Part shown: positions 20,227-30,625 of the stretch, one piece after another
How positions within the stretch are numbered: the stretch's first letter is position 1
How the letters are laid out: every line of letters starts with the position of its first letter
Origin: Pseudomonas fluorescens
GTDB taxonomy: Bacteria > Pseudomonadota > Gammaproteobacteria > Pseudomonadales > Pseudomonadaceae
Length of the DNA: 64,000 bases
Assembly: GCF_900215245.1 (NCBI RefSeq)
Contig: NZ_LT907842.1
Location: forward strand, 992,001 to 1,056,000
Reading direction: 5' to 3'
Position numbers and translations under genes: made by a program
Notes under the pieces: model-generated
What the model was told of the DNA's origin: nothing
What the model saw: the letters and a program-made list of their open reading frames with translations, nothing else
The model's database searches: none

Positions 20227-20860
20227 CCCCTTTGGCCAAGTCGTCCAGCTTGATTTGTAAGCCACCGACCGCCGCTTCATCAGACAGCGCCGCTTTGGCT
20301 TTTTGGTACGCAGCATGGGCTTCGTCGGTACGACCCAATTGGACCAAAAGGTCGCCCTTGAGCTCTTCGCGAGTGGCCACGAATGCCTTGTCAGCATCGC
20401 CGTCGAGCAGTTTGAGTGCTTCGTCAGCCTTGTTCTGTGCCGCCAATACCTGAGCCAGGCGCTGACGTGCGATTTCACCCAGGGTCGGGTTCGTCGGCTT
20501 GTCGGCGATGGCCTTCAGCTCAGTGGCTGCGTCGTCCAGCTTGCCGGTGTCGACCGCGACTTTCGCGACGAACAGGCTGCCGTACTGGGCGTAAGTGCTA
20601 CCGCCGAACTCGCTTTTCAGCTTGCCGGCCAGGTCCGCCACTTGGGCAGGATCGGGCTTGCCGTTCGGCGTCAGGGTGGTTTCCAGCAATTGCTGATAGA
20701 GGACCGAGGCGCCTTGGGACTGGTTGGCCTGATACTTGTGCCAGGCTTGCCAGCCGAACACCACCACTAAAGCCAGCAGGCCGCCAGTAACCAGAGGCTT
20801 GCCGTTACGCTGCCACCAGTCCTTGAACTCGGCCATCTGCTCATCATCAGTACTCGACAC
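20219..20860 (-). CDS. yfgM: YfgM-like ancillary translocon/TPR protein
   Basis: 213 residues: a short cytoplasmic tail, one transmembrane helix at about 20-42 (KPLVTGGLLALVVVFGWQAW), then a periplasmic TPR-like domain. This matches YfgM, which associates with SecYEG and periplasmic chaperones, and the position between hisS and bamB is the conserved one. It overlaps bamB, so translation is probably coupled. Confidence 0.92.
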   Translation of the reverse strand: MSSTDDEQMAEFKDWWQRNGKPLVTGGLLALVVVFGWQAWHKYQANQSQGASVLYQQLLETTLTPNGKPDPAQVADLAGKLKSEFGGSTYAQYGSLFVAKVAVDTGKLDDAATELKAIADKPTNPTLGEIARQRLAQVLAAQNKADEALKLLDGDADKAFVATREELKGDLLVQLGRTDEAHAAYQKAKAALSDEAAVGGLQIKLDDLAKGDA

Positions 20861-20901
20861 CCCAATACTCCTTAATCGCTAAATTCGGCTGTTCGACAGC
20901 T

Positions 20902-22191
20902 TCAACCCTGCACGACGCAGGTGGCCAAGTGCGCGGCGAGCGCATCAAAGGCAATGTTCTGTTGCTCGCCCTGACCACGCAGGGGTTTGAAACCTATCAC
21001 TTGCTGGGCCAGTTCGTCATCGCCCAGGATCAGTGCATACAGCGCACCGCTCTTGTCGGCCTTCTTGAACTGGCTCTTGAAGCTGCCGGCGCCGGCATTG
21101 ATCTGCAGGCGCAGGTTCGGCAACTGGTCACGCACTTTTTCGCTCAGGGCCAGGGCTGCCAGTTCGGCGGCCTCGCCAAAGGCGCAGAGGTACACGTCCA
21201 CCTGACGGGAGATTTCTTCCGGGACCTGCTCCAGGGTTTCCAGCAGCAGGATCAGCCGCTCGATACCCATCGCAAAACCCACGCCGGTGGTCGGCTTGCC
21301 GCCCATTTGCTCGACCAGGCCGTCGTAGCGACCACCGGCACATACGGTGCCTTGGGCGCCAAGCTTGTCGGTGACCCACTCGAATACGGTCTTGCTGTAG
21401 TAATCGAGGCCACGAACCAGTTTAGGGTTGATCACGTAGGGAATACCGGCTGCATCCAGGCGAGCCTTGAGGCCCTCGAAGTGCACGCGGGATTCGTCGT
21501 CCAGGTAGTCGGCCATTTTCGGCGCGTCGACCAGTACGGCCTGGGTCTCGGCGTTCTTGGTATCAAGGACGCGCAACGGGTTGGTTTTCAGACGGCGCTG
21601 GCTGTCTTCATCCAATTTGTCCAAGTGAGCAGACAGGTACTCGACCAGGGCGACGCGATAGCGACCCCGGGATTCGCTGGTGCCCAGGCTGTTGAGTTCA
21701 AGCTTGACCGCGTCGCGGATGCCGAGCAGGCCCCACAGGCGCCAGGTCAGCACGATCAGCTCGGCGTCGATGTCCGGACCATCGAGGTTGAACACCTCGA
21801 GGCCGATCTGGTGGAACTGGCGATAACGGCCTTTCTGCGGGCGCTCGTGGCGGAACATCGGGCCGATGTACCACAACTTCTGCGGCTGGCCACCACCGGT
21901 GAGGCCATGCTCGAGCACGGCACGCACGCAAGCGGCGGTACCTTCCGGACGCAAGGTCAGGGAGTCGCCGTTACGGTCTTCAAAGGTGTACATCTCTTTT
22001 TCGACGATGTCGGTCACTTCACCGATGGAGCGCTTGAACAGCTCGGTGAATTCGACGATCGGCATGCGGATCTGCTTGTAACCGTAGTTATCCAGCAGGC
22101 GCGCGACCGTGTTCTCGAAGTAGCGCCACAGTGGCGTCTGCTCCGGCAGGATGTCGTTCATGCCACGAATGGCTTGCAGAGACTTGCTCAC
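20902..22191 (-). CDS. hisS: histidyl-tRNA synthetase
   Basis: Class II aminoacyl-tRNA synthetase, 429 residues. Motif 2 is in [20 protein letters not shown], motif 3 in [11 protein letters not shown], and the histidine signature loops [14 protein letters not shown] and AGGRYDGL are intact. The anticodon-binding domain covers about 330-425. It lies between ispG and yfgM in the conserved order, all on the minus strand with short gaps. Confidence 0.98.
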   Translation of the reverse strand: MSKSLQAIRGMNDILPEQTPLWRYFENTVARLLDNYGYKQIRMPIVEFTELFKRSIGEVTDIVEKEMYTFEDRNGDSLTLRPEGTAACVRAVLEHGLTGGGQPQKLWYIGPMFRHERPQKGRYRQFHQIGLEVFNLDGPDIDAELIVLTWRLWGLLGIRDAVKLELNSLGTSESRGRYRVALVEYLSAHLDKLDEDSQRRLKTNPLRVLDTKNAETQAVLVDAPKMADYLDDESRVHFEGLKARLDAAGIPYVINPKLVRGLDYYSKTVFEWVTDKLGAQGTVCAGGRYDGLVEQMGGKPTTGVGFAMGIERLILLLETLEQVPEEISRQVDVYLCAFGEAAELAALALSEKVRDQLPNLRLQINAGAGSFKSQFKKADKSGALYALILGDDELAQQVIGFKPLRGQGEQQNIAFDALAAHLATCVVQG

Positions 22192-22212
22192 ATCTAATCC
22201 TTAAATTCGTTC

Positions 22213-23322
22213 TTAGCCGCGCGCGATCAGCGCTGCGTCAGCCGCGACCTTCTCGGCCGCTTTCTGGCGGATCAGCTTTTCCAGCTCATCCACCAGATTG
22301 TCATTCGTTAACTTCTGTGACGGCTTGCCGTCGATGTAAATCAGGTTCGGGGTGCCGCCGGTCAGGCCTACATGCGCCTCTTTGGCTTCACCCGGGCCGT
22401 TGACCACACACCCGATCACCGCAACATCGAGCGGAACCAGCAGGTCTTCGAGGCGCATCTCCAGGTCGTTCATGGTTTTCACCACGTCGAAGTTCTGCCG
22501 CGAGCAACTCGGGCAGGCAATGAAGTTGATGCCACGGGAACGCAAACGCAGGGATTTGAGAATGTCGTAGCCGACTTTCACTTCCTCTACGGGGTCTGCC
22601 GCCAGGGAGATGCGGATAGTATCGCCAATCCCTTCGGCGAGCAGCATACCGAGACCCACCGCAGATTTCACTGTGCCTGAGCGCAAACCACCCGCTTCAG
22701 TGATACCCAGGTGCAGCGGCTGCACGATTTCCTTGGCCAGCAGGCGGTAGGCTTCTACCGCCATGAACACGTCGGAGGCCTTTACGCTGACCTTGAAGTC
22801 CTGGAAATTCAGGCGTTCAAGGTGTTCAACGTGGCGCAGCGCCGATTCAACCAGCGCCGCCGGGGTCGGCTCGCCGTATTTTTTTTGCAGGTCTTTTTCC
22901 AGGGAACCGGCGTTGACGCCGATACGGATCGGAATCCCGCGGTCACGCGCCGCATCCACCACCGCGCGCACACGGTCTTCGCGACCGATGTTGCCCGGGT
23001 TGATGCGCAGGCAGTCGACGCCCAGTTCGGCCACGCGCAATGCGATCTTGTAGTCGAAGTGAATGTCGGCAACCAGCGGCACCTTGACCAGTTGCTTGAT
23101 GCGACCAAATGCTTCGGCAGCGTCCATGTCCGGTACGGAAACCCGCACGATGTCGACACCGGCCGCTTCCAGACGGTTGATCTGGGCGACGGTGGCGGCG
23201 ACATCATTGGTGTCGCTGTTGGTCATGCTCTGCACCGCGATAGGGGCATCGCCACCCACCGGCACCGAGCCGACCCAGATCTTGCGCGATACGCGACGTT
23301 TGATTGGAGATTCGCCGTGCAT
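22213..23322 (-). CDS. ispG: 4-hydroxy-3-methylbut-2-enyl-diphosphate synthase (flavodoxin)
   Basis: MEP-pathway enzyme that converts MEcPP to HMBPP using a [4Fe-4S] cluster. 369 residues. Cluster cysteines are in ACPSCSRQ and GCVVNGPGE. The N-terminal TIM barrel begins with a typical [16 protein letters not shown]. It follows rodZ with a two-base gap. The cluster fits the neighbouring isc genes only by genomic closeness, which is standard in Pseudomonas. Confidence 0.98.
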   Translation of the reverse strand: MHGESPIKRRVSRKIWVGSVPVGGDAPIAVQSMTNSDTNDVAATVAQINRLEAAGVDIVRVSVPDMDAAEAFGRIKQLVKVPLVADIHFDYKIALRVAELGVDCLRINPGNIGREDRVRAVVDAARDRGIPIRIGVNAGSLEKDLQKKYGEPTPAALVESALRHVEHLERLNFQDFKVSVKASDVFMAVEAYRLLAKEIVQPLHLGITEAGGLRSGTVKSAVGLGMLLAEGIGDTIRISLAADPVEEVKVGYDILKSLRLRSRGINFIACPSCSRQNFDVVKTMNDLEMRLEDLLVPLDVAVIGCVVNGPGEAKEAHVGLTGGTPNLIYIDGKPSQKLTNDNLVDELEKLIRQKAAEKVAADAALIARG

Positions 23323-23324
23323 GA

Positions 23325-24320
23325 CTATTGTCCCAACTTGAGGCGAGCGGTCTCGCCACTGGTGAACGGCGCCACGTCCACAGGCTGGCCGTTGTAGGCC
23401 ACTTGCGCGCCACGGGCATAACCCAGACGCAGCGTCAACGGAGGCTTGCCGCCTTGGTCAAGCGTATCTCCCTTACGCTTCAAACCGCTAAACAGCACTT
23501 TGCCATTGCCATCGGTGACTTGCGTCCAGCAGTCAGCGATGAAGGTAATCTGGATATGCCCATCGCCGGCCGCCAAGACCGGCGTGGTAGGTGGCGAGAC
23601 TGCCGGCGCTGCCGGTGCAACGGCTGCTGGAGCCTGTGCCGGCGCGGCTGGCGCATGTGCCTGGGCCACCGGGGCCGCCGCAGTGGCAGGCACCGTCGGA
23701 GCGGGCACGACGGCAGTCGCAGCAGGTGCCGTGGTGGCTTCCGGTGCAGGTTGCTCGGCGGTGGCCGGCGCTTCTGGCGCGGCCTGCCCTTGAGCAACAG
23801 CCTGGTCTTCCGGCTCATCCAGCGGATGAATCTGGGTGGTGCCGTCGGCGCTTTCGACTTCGACGTGCTCCAGGGCGTTGCTGGTCAGGTCCTTGGTGCG
23901 CTGGGAGGCTTGGTCCTGCCACCAGACGAAGCCGCCGCCGATCACCGCGATCAACAGCAAGAGGCTGACAATACGCAAAATCGTGTGGGAAACCCGCACC
24001 GGCTCTTCGATGCGACCGAGGCCATGCACATTGCTGCCCTGAGAGTCGGTGCCGGTGAATTGATCGAACGCTTGAACCAGTACGGTTTGGTCAATGCCCA
24101 GCAACTTGGCATAGGCGCGGATATAGCCGCGGGCAAAGGTATGCCCAGGCAGCTTGTCGAACGCGCCGGCTTCCAGGTTGCCCAGGGACGTGGCGGTCAA
24201 ATTGAGCTTGAGGGCCACTTCTGCCAGCGACCAACCATTGCTTTCGCGGGCCTGACGCAAGGTTTCGCCTGGGTTTACGCGATTAGCTGCTACAACTTCC
24301 GGGTGCGCCGCTTTCATCAT
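23325..24320 (-). CDS. rodZ: RodZ-like cytoskeletal helix-turn-helix membrane protein
   Basis: 331 residues. A Cro-type HTH lies at about 18-80 ([20 protein letters not shown]), one membrane span at about 110-130 ([15 protein letters not shown]), a long Ala/Pro-rich periplasmic linker (about 165-240), and a C-terminal DUF4115 beta domain (about 245-330). This is the layout of RodZ, which links MreB to the cell-wall machinery. The start overlaps the end of pilW by four bases. Two adjacent ATGs are possible (24318-20 or 24315-17). Confidence 0.92.
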   Translation of the reverse strand: MMKAAHPEVVAANRVNPGETLRQARESNGWSLAEVALKLNLTATSLGNLEAGAFDKLPGHTFARGYIRAYAKLLGIDQTVLVQAFDQFTGTDSQGSNVHGLGRIEEPVRVSHTILRIVSLLLLIAVIGGGFVWWQDQASQRTKDLTSNALEHVEVESADGTTQIHPLDEPEDQAVAQGQAAPEAPATAEQPAPEATTAPAATAVVPAPTVPATAAAPVAQAHAPAAPAQAPAAVAPAAPAVSPPTTPVLAAGDGHIQITFIADCWTQVTDGNGKVLFSGLKRKGDTLDQGGKPPLTLRLGYARGAQVAYNGQPVDVAPFTSGETARLKLGQ

Positions 24321-25075
24321 TGCTCCGACAGGTATTGCTGATATTCCGGCGTACCGGGATAGAGTCGTTCGAGTTGCTGGCCAAAACGTGCGGCCGTGTC
24401 GCGTTCTTCATGAACCGTCGCCAGGCGCACACCGAGCAATAGACTACGTGCATTTTGCCCGCTGAGCAGGCTAAAACGCTCGTAATAGTCACGTGCCGGC
24501 ACATAATGCCTGTCTTCGTAAGACAACTCAGCCATTTCGAGCAACGCGCGTGGCTGACGACCGTTCAGGTGCAGGGCTTTTTCCAGCTGCCGCCGGGCGC
24601 TATCGCGCTGGCCAAGACGCACCGAGGTCACCCCAAGGTTCTCGAAGACGCGCGAGCGCTCAGGATAGAGAGTATCGGCGCTGGCTTGTTGGAAATAACG
24701 GGCGGCCTGGTCATAACGTTGCTGCTCGAACAGAAAGCTGCCGTAATTGTTCAGCAGCCGAGGGTCGGCAGGACGCGCGGCCAAGGCCTTGTGGAAATAC
24801 TGATCGGCCAGTTCGGGCTCGGCCTGAGCCTGGAATACCAAGGCCAGTGCGGCATTCGCGTCGGCATCGGCGCTGTCCAGCGCCAAAGCCTTTTTCAACG
24901 GCACCTTGGCCTGCTCGCTCATGCCTTGGCGCAGATACCCCAAGCCCAATTGCACATAGGCAACTCGCGCTTCATCACGGCCTTTATCGGTTTGCAAAGG
25001 GCTGTCATGGCCCGATGAAACACAACCGGCCACGAGGCCGGTAAAAAGTAAAAGCAGCGCAAGGCGCAAGGGCAT
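24317..25075 (-). CDS. pilW: type IV pilus biogenesis lipoprotein PilW (PilF)
   Basis: 252 residues. The signal peptide with lipobox LVAGC (Cys18) marks an outer-membrane lipoprotein. The mature part is a row of TPR repeats (for example ARVAYVQLGLGYLRQG, and PRLLNNYGSFLFEQ). PilW/PilF helps the PilQ secretin assemble. Its place between rlmN and rodZ is conserved in Pseudomonas. Confidence 0.93.
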   Translation of the reverse strand: MPLRLALLLLFTGLVAGCVSSGHDSPLQTDKGRDEARVAYVQLGLGYLRQGMSEQAKVPLKKALALDSADADANAALALVFQAQAEPELADQYFHKALAARPADPRLLNNYGSFLFEQQRYDQAARYFQQASADTLYPERSRVFENLGVTSVRLGQRDSARRQLEKALHLNGRQPRALLEMAELSYEDRHYVPARDYYERFSLLSGQNARSLLLGVRLATVHEERDTAARFGQQLERLYPGTPEYQQYLSEQ

Positions 25076-25087
25076 AGAGATCCTCTC

Positions 25088-26236
25088 TCAGATTCGATTC
25101 ACAGCGATTTGCGGCAAATCTTCGGCGGCGTTAAGTTCGCGCACGGCGATATAACGTTCGCTGCGACGGGTGCGATCCAGCACCTGCCCGACCAATTGGC
25201 CACAGGCGGCGTCAATGTCTTCACCACGCGTGGTGCGGACGGTGACGTTGTAGCCGGCCTGGTGCAGTTGATCCTGGAAACGGCGGATGGCGTTGTTGCT
25301 CGGCCGCTCGTAACCAGAATGTGGAAACGGGTTAAACGGAATCAGGTTGATCTTGCACGGGGTGTTCTTGAGCAGCTCGATCATCTCGACCGCGTGCTCG
25401 ACCTTGTCGTTGATGTCCTTGAGCATGGTGTACTCAATGGTCAACACACGCTTTTCGCCCAAGGTCGCCATGTAACGCTGGCAAGATTCGAGCAGCATCT
25501 TAAGCGGATACTTCTTGTTGATCGGCACCAATTGGTTACGCAATGCGTCATTCGGTGCGTGCAACGACAACGCCAGGGAGACGTCGATGTGCTTGGCCAG
25601 CTCATCGATCATCGGCACCACGCCGGAGGTCGACAGGGTTACACGGCGCTTGGAGATGCCGTAACCCAGGTCGTCCATCATCAAATGCATGGCGGCAACG
25701 ACGTTATCGAAGTTCAGCAGCGGCTCACCCATGCCCATCATCACCACGTTGGTGATGGCACGGTCGACGGTCGCCGGGACGCTGCCAAAGGATTTGTTGG
25801 CAATCCACACTTGGCCGATGACTTCGGCGGCAGTGAGGTTGCTATTGAAGCCTTGCTTGCCGGTGGAGCAGAAACTGCAGTCCAGGGCACAGCCTGCCTG
25901 GGACGAAACGCACAAAGTACCGCGCTTGCCCTGGGGAATGTACACGGTCTCGACGCAGCTGCCGGACGCCACGCGCACCACCCACTTACGGGTGCCGTCG
26001 CTGGAGATGTCCTCGCTGACAACTTCGGGACCACGGACCTCAGCAATGGCCTTGAGCTTGTCGCGCAGGGCCTTGCTGACGTTCGTCATGGCGTCGAAAT
26101 CGTCGACGCCAAAGTGGTGAATCCACTTCATTACCTGACCGGCACGGAAACGCTTCTCCCCGATTGAGTCGAAGAATTTTTCCATTTCCTGTTGAGTCAG
26201 ACCCAGCAGGTTGGTTTTAACAGTCGATGTCGTCAT
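25088..26236 (-). CDS. rlmN: dual-specificity 23S rRNA A2503 / tRNA A37 methyltransferase
   Basis: Radical SAM enzyme of 382 residues. The cluster motif CALDCSFC has the CxxxCxxC spacing. The second catalytic cysteine should be in DAACGQL near the C-terminus, with the other in [18 protein letters not shown] is the SAM-binding GGE-type motif. The ndk-rlmN-pilW order is conserved. Confidence 0.97.
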   Translation of the reverse strand: MTTSTVKTNLLGLTQQEMEKFFDSIGEKRFRAGQVMKWIHHFGVDDFDAMTNVSKALRDKLKAIAEVRGPEVVSEDISSDGTRKWVVRVASGSCVETVYIPQGKRGTLCVSSQAGCALDCSFCSTGKQGFNSNLTAAEVIGQVWIANKSFGSVPATVDRAITNVVMMGMGEPLLNFDNVVAAMHLMMDDLGYGISKRRVTLSTSGVVPMIDELAKHIDVSLALSLHAPNDALRNQLVPINKKYPLKMLLESCQRYMATLGEKRVLTIEYTMLKDINDKVEHAVEMIELLKNTPCKINLIPFNPFPHSGYERPSNNAIRRFQDQLHQAGYNVTVRTTRGEDIDAACGQLVGQVLDRTRRSERYIAVRELNAAEDLPQIAVNRI

Positions 26237-26265
26237 GGATTCACCCTCACTCTTTAAGCCGATGC

Positions 26266-26691
26266 TTAGCGAGCGGTTACTTCAGTAGCAGCGAAAAAGT
26301 ACGAGATTTCGCGAGCAGCGGCGGCTTCGGAGTCCGAACCGTGAACAGCGTTGGCGTCGATGGATTCAGCGAAGTCAGCACGGATAGTGCCGGCAGCTGC
26401 TTCTTTAGGGTTGGTAGCGCCCATCAGCTCACGGTTCAGAGCGATAGCGTTTTCGCCTTCCAGAACCTGAACAACAACAGGACCGGAGATCATGAACGCA
26501 ACCAGGTCGCCGAAGAAACCACGAGCGCTGTGCTCAGCGTAGAAGCCTTCAGCTTCAGCTTTGGACAGTTGCTTGAGTTTCGAAGCTACAACCTTCAGGC
26601 CGGCTTTTTCGAAACGAGTGGTGATCTCGCCGATGACGTTTTTTGCAACAGCGTCAGGCTTGATGATGGAGAAAGTACGTTGAACAGCCAT
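26266..26691 (-). CDS. ndk: nucleoside diphosphate kinase
   Basis: Transfers phosphate between nucleoside tri- and diphosphates. 141 residues, standard length. The active-site histidine is in NAVHGSDS near residue 117, and the N-terminus [21 protein letters not shown] is typical. Its promoter -10 appears to lie inside the loop of the terminator hairpin that ends the isc transcript. Confidence 0.98.
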   Translation of the reverse strand: MAVQRTFSIIKPDAVAKNVIGEITTRFEKAGLKVVASKLKQLSKAEAEGFYAEHSARGFFGDLVAFMISGPVVVQVLEGENAIALNRELMGATNPKEAAAGTIRADFAESIDANAVHGSDSEAAAAREISYFFAATEVTAR

Positions 26692-26721
26692 GGTGTAACT
26701 CCAGAAACGGTAATTTACGAA

Positions 26722-26750
26722 AAATTAAACCCGCGAATTATACGCGGGTT
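26722..26750 (-). terminator. terminator after iscX with ndk -10 in its loop
   Basis: Perfect stem AACCCGCG / CGCGGGTT (26728-26735 and 26743-26750), followed on the minus strand by TAATTTTTCG: an intrinsic terminator for the isc cluster. The 7-nt loop on the minus strand reads TATAATT, giving a perfect -10 hexamer (26737-26742). A -35-like TAGGCA sits 17 bp upstream, so the element can also be the ndk promoter. Confidence 0.75.
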
Positions 26751-26783
26751 ATTGGGTATTGCCTAACTGCGTAAAAAGGCGGC

Positions 26784-26984
26784 TCAGTCTGCTTCTTCGA
26801 TCCACAGGCCTTGAATCGCCTCCAGAACCTTTTCGCCACCCCGGTCGGGGATGTCGTCGAAGTCCGGCAGCTCCATCACCAGATTGCGCAGCTTGACGAA
26901 GTTGACCGTCAGAGGATTGACCTCCGGGTGGGCTTCAGCAAGTTGTATAGCGATTTCTTGTACATCAACCCATTTCAGGCTCAT
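26784..26984 (-). CDS. iscX: Fe-S assembly protein IscX
   Basis: 66-residue acidic protein (MSLKWVDVQEIAIQLAEAHP) that binds IscS and modulates iron-sulfur assembly. The length equals the family norm with the start at 26982-26984; the frame is open six codons further upstream. It is the last gene of the isc cluster, 14 bp after fdx. Confidence 0.95.
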   Translation of the reverse strand: MSLKWVDVQEIAIQLAEAHPEVNPLTVNFVKLRNLVMELPDFDDIPDRGGEKVLEAIQGLWIEEAD

Positions 26985-26998
26985 GACATTTCCTTGAA

Positions 26999-27340
26999 TC
27001 AATGCGGCGCTTCGGCCGCATGGTTGAGCGAATATTTCGGAATTTCGACGGTGATGTCTTCGGTCCCGACCTTTGCCTGACAGCTTAGGCGAGAAGTCGC
27101 CTCCAGGCCCCAGGCGCGATCCAGAAAGTCCTCCTCCAGCTCATCCGCTTCTTCCAGAGAGTTGAAACCCTCGCGAATCACGCAGTGGCAGGTGGTGCAG
27201 GCGCAGACACCGCCGCAGGCACTCTCGATCTCGATGTGGTTGTCATGGGCAACTTCGAGGATGGACTTGCCGGTCTCAGCCTCCACAACCATACCTTCCG
27301 GGCAATGCTCGGCGTGTGGCAGAAAAATGACCTGCGGCAT
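26999..27340 (-). CDS. fdx: ISC-system [2Fe-2S] ferredoxin
   Basis: 113 residues. The adrenodoxin-type cluster motif CGGVCACTTCH and a later Cys (SRLSCQAK) give the four ligands. It supplies electrons to IscS/IscU during cluster assembly. It lies three bases after hscA. Confidence 0.97.
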   Translation of the reverse strand: MPQVIFLPHAEHCPEGMVVEAETGKSILEVAHDNHIEIESACGGVCACTTCHCVIREGFNSLEEADELEEDFLDRAWGLEATSRLSCQAKVGTEDITVEIPKYSLNHAAEAPH

Positions 27341-27343
27341 TAA

Positions 27344-29206
27344 TTATTCCTCGATTTCATTCAGATTGCGTCCCGCCAGGGCGGCTTTTACCGACTGGTC
27401 CATACGACGGGCGGCAAAAGCATCGGTCACTTGCGACAAACGCTTGGTCTGTTGCTCGATGGCATAACCATCGTTGCCTTTCATCAATTCGGTCAACTCC
27501 TGCATCTGCAGGTCGATGACCATGCGCTCTTCGGCATCCAGCAGGCGCTCGCCGTCAGCATCAAGGGCACCCTGCACCGCTTCAAGCAGGCGCTGGGCAT
27601 CAACTTGCTGTTCACGCAGTACGCGGGCGACCTTGTCGTCACCAGCGTATTGGAACGAGTCCTTGAGCATCTTGGCGATTTCGCCGTCGGTCAGACCGTA
27701 GGACGGTTTGACCTGGATGCTGGCTTCAACGCCCGAGGCCAGCTCACGCGCAGCCACGCTGAGCAGGCCATCGGCGTCGACCTGATAGGTGACGCGAATC
27801 TTCGCTGCACCGGCCACCATCGCCGGGATGCCGCGCAGTTCAAAGCGCGCCAGGGAGCGACAGTCGCTGATCAGCTCGCGCTCGCCTTGCAGCACGTGAA
27901 TCATCATGGCCGTCTGGCCGTCTTTGTAGGTGGTGAAGTCCTGGGCACGGGCGACGGGGATGGTGGTGTTGCGTGGAATCACCTTCTCCATCAGGCCGCC
28001 CATGGTTTCCAGCCCCAGGGACAGCGGGATCACGTCGAGCAGCAGCAATTCGCCACCGTCGCGCTTGTTGCCGGCCAGGGTGTCGGCCTGGATCGCCGCA
28101 CCGATGGCGACCACTTGATCCGGGTCGATTTCAGTCAGCGGCTGGCGACCAAAGGCTTCGGCGACGGCTTCGCGCACGCGCGGCACACGGGTCGAACCGC
28201 CAACCATGACCACGGCCGCCACATCTTCCAGCTCAACACCGGAGTCACGTACGGCACGGCGGCAAGCCCTGAGGCTGCGAGCGACCATCGGCTCGATCAG
28301 CGCATCGAAGGCTTCACGGGTCAGTTGAGCCGACCATGAGCCGTAGCAAACCTCTACAGAGTTGGCGTCCGTCAGTGCTTCTTTGGCCGCACAGGCAGTT
28401 TGCAGCAAATTACGCTGCGCGCCCGGGTCCAGGTCGGCGGACAAGCCGGCACTGGTGATGATCCAGCCGGCAATCGCGTGATCGAAGTCATCGCCGCCCA
28501 GGGCGGTATCGCCGCCGGTGGCCAGCACTTCGAACACACCGCCGGTCAGGCGCAGGATCGAAATATCAAAGGTGCCGCCGCCCAAGTCGTAGATCGCGAC
28601 CAGGCCTTCGGCGTGCTGATCCAGGCCGTAGGCCACAGCGGCCGCCGTCGGCTCGTTGAGCAAACGCAGCACGTTCAGACCGGCGAGTTTCGCCGCGTCC
28701 TTGGTGGCTTGGCGCTGGGCGTCGTCGAAATACGCAGGAACGGTGATCACCGCGCCGACCAATTCACCGCCCAAGGTGGTTTCTGCACGCTGGCGCAGCA
28801 CCTTGAGGATATCAGCCGAGACTTCCACCGGGCTTTTCGGCCCCTGGACAGTGTCGATGAACGGCATATGGGATTCGCCGCCGACAAAGCGGTACGGCAG
28901 CTGGTCGCCCAATTGCTTGACGTCGGACAGACCACGACCCATCAAGCGCTTGACCGACAGCACGGTGTTCAAAGGATCGGAAGACGCCGCCAGCTTCGCC
29001 GACTCACCGACTTCGGTGCGATCAGCGTGATAGCGCACGGCGGACGGCAGAATAACCTGGCCATCAACGTCGGGCAGCGGCTCGGACAGGCCGCTGCGCA
29101 AGGCGGCGACCAGGGAATTGGTGGTGCCCAGGTCAATCCCGACCGCCAGACGACGCTGGTGCGGTTGAGGGCTTTGGCCGGGTTCGGCGATCTGCAGTAG
29201 AGCCAT
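27344..29206 (-). CDS. hscA: Fe-S cluster assembly chaperone HscA
   Basis: Hsp70-type ATPase of 620 residues that works with HscB to release clusters from IscU. Nucleotide-binding signatures: [13 protein letters not shown] near residue 23, [12 protein letters not shown] near 205, [11 protein letters not shown] near 340. The substrate domain recognises the LPPVK motif, which is present in IscU of this same cluster. Confidence 0.98.
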   Translation of the reverse strand: MALLQIAEPGQSPQPHQRRLAVGIDLGTTNSLVAALRSGLSEPLPDVDGQVILPSAVRYHADRTEVGESAKLAASSDPLNTVLSVKRLMGRGLSDVKQLGDQLPYRFVGGESHMPFIDTVQGPKSPVEVSADILKVLRQRAETTLGGELVGAVITVPAYFDDAQRQATKDAAKLAGLNVLRLLNEPTAAAVAYGLDQHAEGLVAIYDLGGGTFDISILRLTGGVFEVLATGGDTALGGDDFDHAIAGWIITSAGLSADLDPGAQRNLLQTACAAKEALTDANSVEVCYGSWSAQLTREAFDALIEPMVARSLRACRRAVRDSGVELEDVAAVVMVGGSTRVPRVREAVAEAFGRQPLTEIDPDQVVAIGAAIQADTLAGNKRDGGELLLLDVIPLSLGLETMGGLMEKVIPRNTTIPVARAQDFTTYKDGQTAMMIHVLQGERELISDCRSLARFELRGIPAMVAGAAKIRVTYQVDADGLLSVAARELASGVEASIQVKPSYGLTDGEIAKMLKDSFQYAGDDKVARVLREQQVDAQRLLEAVQGALDADGERLLDAEERMVIDLQMQELTELMKGNDGYAIEQQTKRLSQVTDAFAARRMDQSVKAALAGRNLNEIEE

Positions 29207-29257
29207 GGTAATCAGGTCTTATCTGTCTATCAGGCGTGCAACACGGGCAGCACTGGG

Positions 29258-29779
29258 TTAATCGTCGAGGCGCTCTTCTAGCTGGCGCACTTCGTAGGTG
29301 AGCTTGTCGAGGAACTGCATGCGCCGCATCAGGCGTTCGGCCTGCTCACGTTGCGCGGCATCATTCCAACAGGCTGCGAAGCTTTCGTTGAGTTCATCCT
29401 GGGCCACTTTCAGACGACGCTTGAAGACCGCGACACCGGCCACATCGGCCTCGTCCTGCAAGTCTTCGAGCTCTTCGCGCCATTGCATCTGCTGCATCAG
29501 GAAGTCCGGGTCGTGCACCGTGACTTCAATCGGCAACTCGCCACCGTTCATCGCGAGCAGGTAACGCGCGCGCTTCGGGGGGCTTTTAAGCGTCTGATAG
29601 GCTTCGTTGAGGCTGGCGGATTTCTCCAGCGCCAGGCGTTGCTCACGCTCGGAAGCGTCAGCGAAGCGGTCCGGATGCACCCCACGCGCCAATTCTCGGT
29701 AGCGCGTGGCAAGCTGCTCGAGGTCCAGCCGAAAGCTCGGCTGCAGCTCGAATAAAGCGAAATGACAAGGAGTACCCAC
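29258..29779 (-). CDS. hscB: Fe-S co-chaperone HscB
   Basis: J-domain protein, 173 residues, with the HPD motif in ARGVHPDRF (about residue 33) and a C-terminal three-helix IscU-binding domain. The start is chosen as the GTG at 29777-29779, which gives [10 protein letters not shown] and the normal family length; an in-frame ATG 13 codons upstream overlaps iscA and adds atypical residues. GAGG before the GTG serves as ribosome site. Confidence 0.95.
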   Translation of the reverse strand: MGTPCHFALFELQPSFRLDLEQLATRYRELARGVHPDRFADASEREQRLALEKSASLNEAYQTLKSPPKRARYLLAMNGGELPIEVTVHDPDFLMQQMQWREELEDLQDEADVAGVAVFKRRLKVAQDELNESFAACWNDAAQREQAERLMRRMQFLDKLTYEVRQLEERLDD

Positions 29780-29787
29780 AAATAGCC

Positions 29788-30111
29788 TCAGATGTTGAAG
29801 CTTTCGCCGCAGCCACATTCACCGCGTACGTTGGGGTTGTTGAACTTGAAGCCCTCGTTCAACCCTTCCTTGACGAAATCGAGTTCGGTGCCGTCCAGGT
29901 AGGTCAGGCTTTTAGGGTCGATGATCACTTTCTCGCCGTGACTTTCGAACACCTGGTCCTCTTCAACTACCTCGTCGACAAACTCCAGCACGTAGGCAAG
30001 GCCGGAACAGCCCGTGGTGCGAACACCCAGACGAATCCCCTCACCTTTACCGCGCCCATTCAGGGAGCGGCGAATGTGCTGCGCAGCCGCTTCTGTCATG
30101 CTGATAGCCAT
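29788..30111 (-). CDS. iscA: iron-sulfur carrier IscA
   Basis: A-type carrier of 107 residues. The three conserved cysteines are present (TTGCSGL about residue 35, and GECGCGESF near the end). [17 protein letters not shown] is the usual start; an ATG eight codons upstream is less likely. Confidence 0.96.
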   Translation of the reverse strand: MAISMTEAAAQHIRRSLNGRGKGEGIRLGVRTTGCSGLAYVLEFVDEVVEEDQVFESHGEKVIIDPKSLTYLDGTELDFVKEGLNEGFKFNNPNVRGECGCGESFNI

Positions 30112-30139
30112 CGTTGACTCCTTACTCGTCGCCAAATGC

Positions 30140-30526
30140 TTAGATCAAGCCTTTCTTCTGCTTGTAGTCGCGAACGGCCGCTTTGATAGCGTCTTCGGCG
30201 AGTACGGAGCAGTGAATTTTCACTGGCGGCAGTGCCAGTTCTTCGGCCAACTGGGTGTTGCTGATGGTTACAGCCTCATCCAGGGTCTTGCCTTTCATCC
30301 ACTCGGTAGCGAGGGAGCTGGAGGCAATGGCGGAACCGCAGCCGTAAGTCTTGAACTTGGCGTCTTCGATAACGCCAGCGTCGTTGACCTTGATCTGCAG
30401 GCGCATAACGTCGCCGCACGCCGGAGCGCCGACCATGCCAGTGCCGACATCAGGGTCTTCCGCGTTCATCTTGCCGACGTTGCGCGGGTTTTCGTAGTGG
30501 TCGATGACCTTTTCGCTGTAAGCCAT
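30140..30526 (-). CDS. iscU: Fe-S scaffold protein IscU
   Basis: 128 residues. Cluster ligands: Cys in PACGDV, GCGSAIA and KIHCSVL; the HscA recognition motif LPPVK precedes the last cysteine. The conserved Asp is in ACGDV. Normal length and start ([18 protein letters not shown]). Confidence 0.98.
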   Translation of the reverse strand: MAYSEKVIDHYENPRNVGKMNAEDPDVGTGMVGAPACGDVMRLQIKVNDAGVIEDAKFKTYGCGSAIASSSLATEWMKGKTLDEAVTISNTQLAEELALPPVKIHCSVLAEDAIKAAVRDYKQKKGLI

Positions 30527-30569
30527 GGTACTGAATCCTCACTCATCAGGGCCGCTCTGGAACCCTGTA

Positions 30570-30585
30570 AAAACGTCTGCGTTTT
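30570..30585 (-). other. hairpin in the iscS-iscU gap
   Basis: Within the 99-bp iscS-iscU space the minus strand reads AAAACG-CAGA-CGTTTT followed by TAC. Such gaps can be processing sites that separate iscRS from the rest of the message. The stem is short and AT-rich, so this is tentative. Confidence 0.35.
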
Positions 30586-30625
30586 CCGCCACGTTCCTAC
30601 AGAGCTTGGGTGGCGGCTTCTATAG

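Noticed and set aside
17437-20253. Very long plus-strand open frame of 938 codons
   Set aside because: It lies opposite der and bamB, which have full family motifs; high GC leaves the opposite frame open. Its composition (rich in His, Val, Gln, Gly) is typical of such shadows.
29780-29818. ATG start 13 codons upstream for hscB
   Set aside because: It would overlap iscA and add residues absent from HscB; the GTG start has a ribosome site and gives the normal 173 residues.
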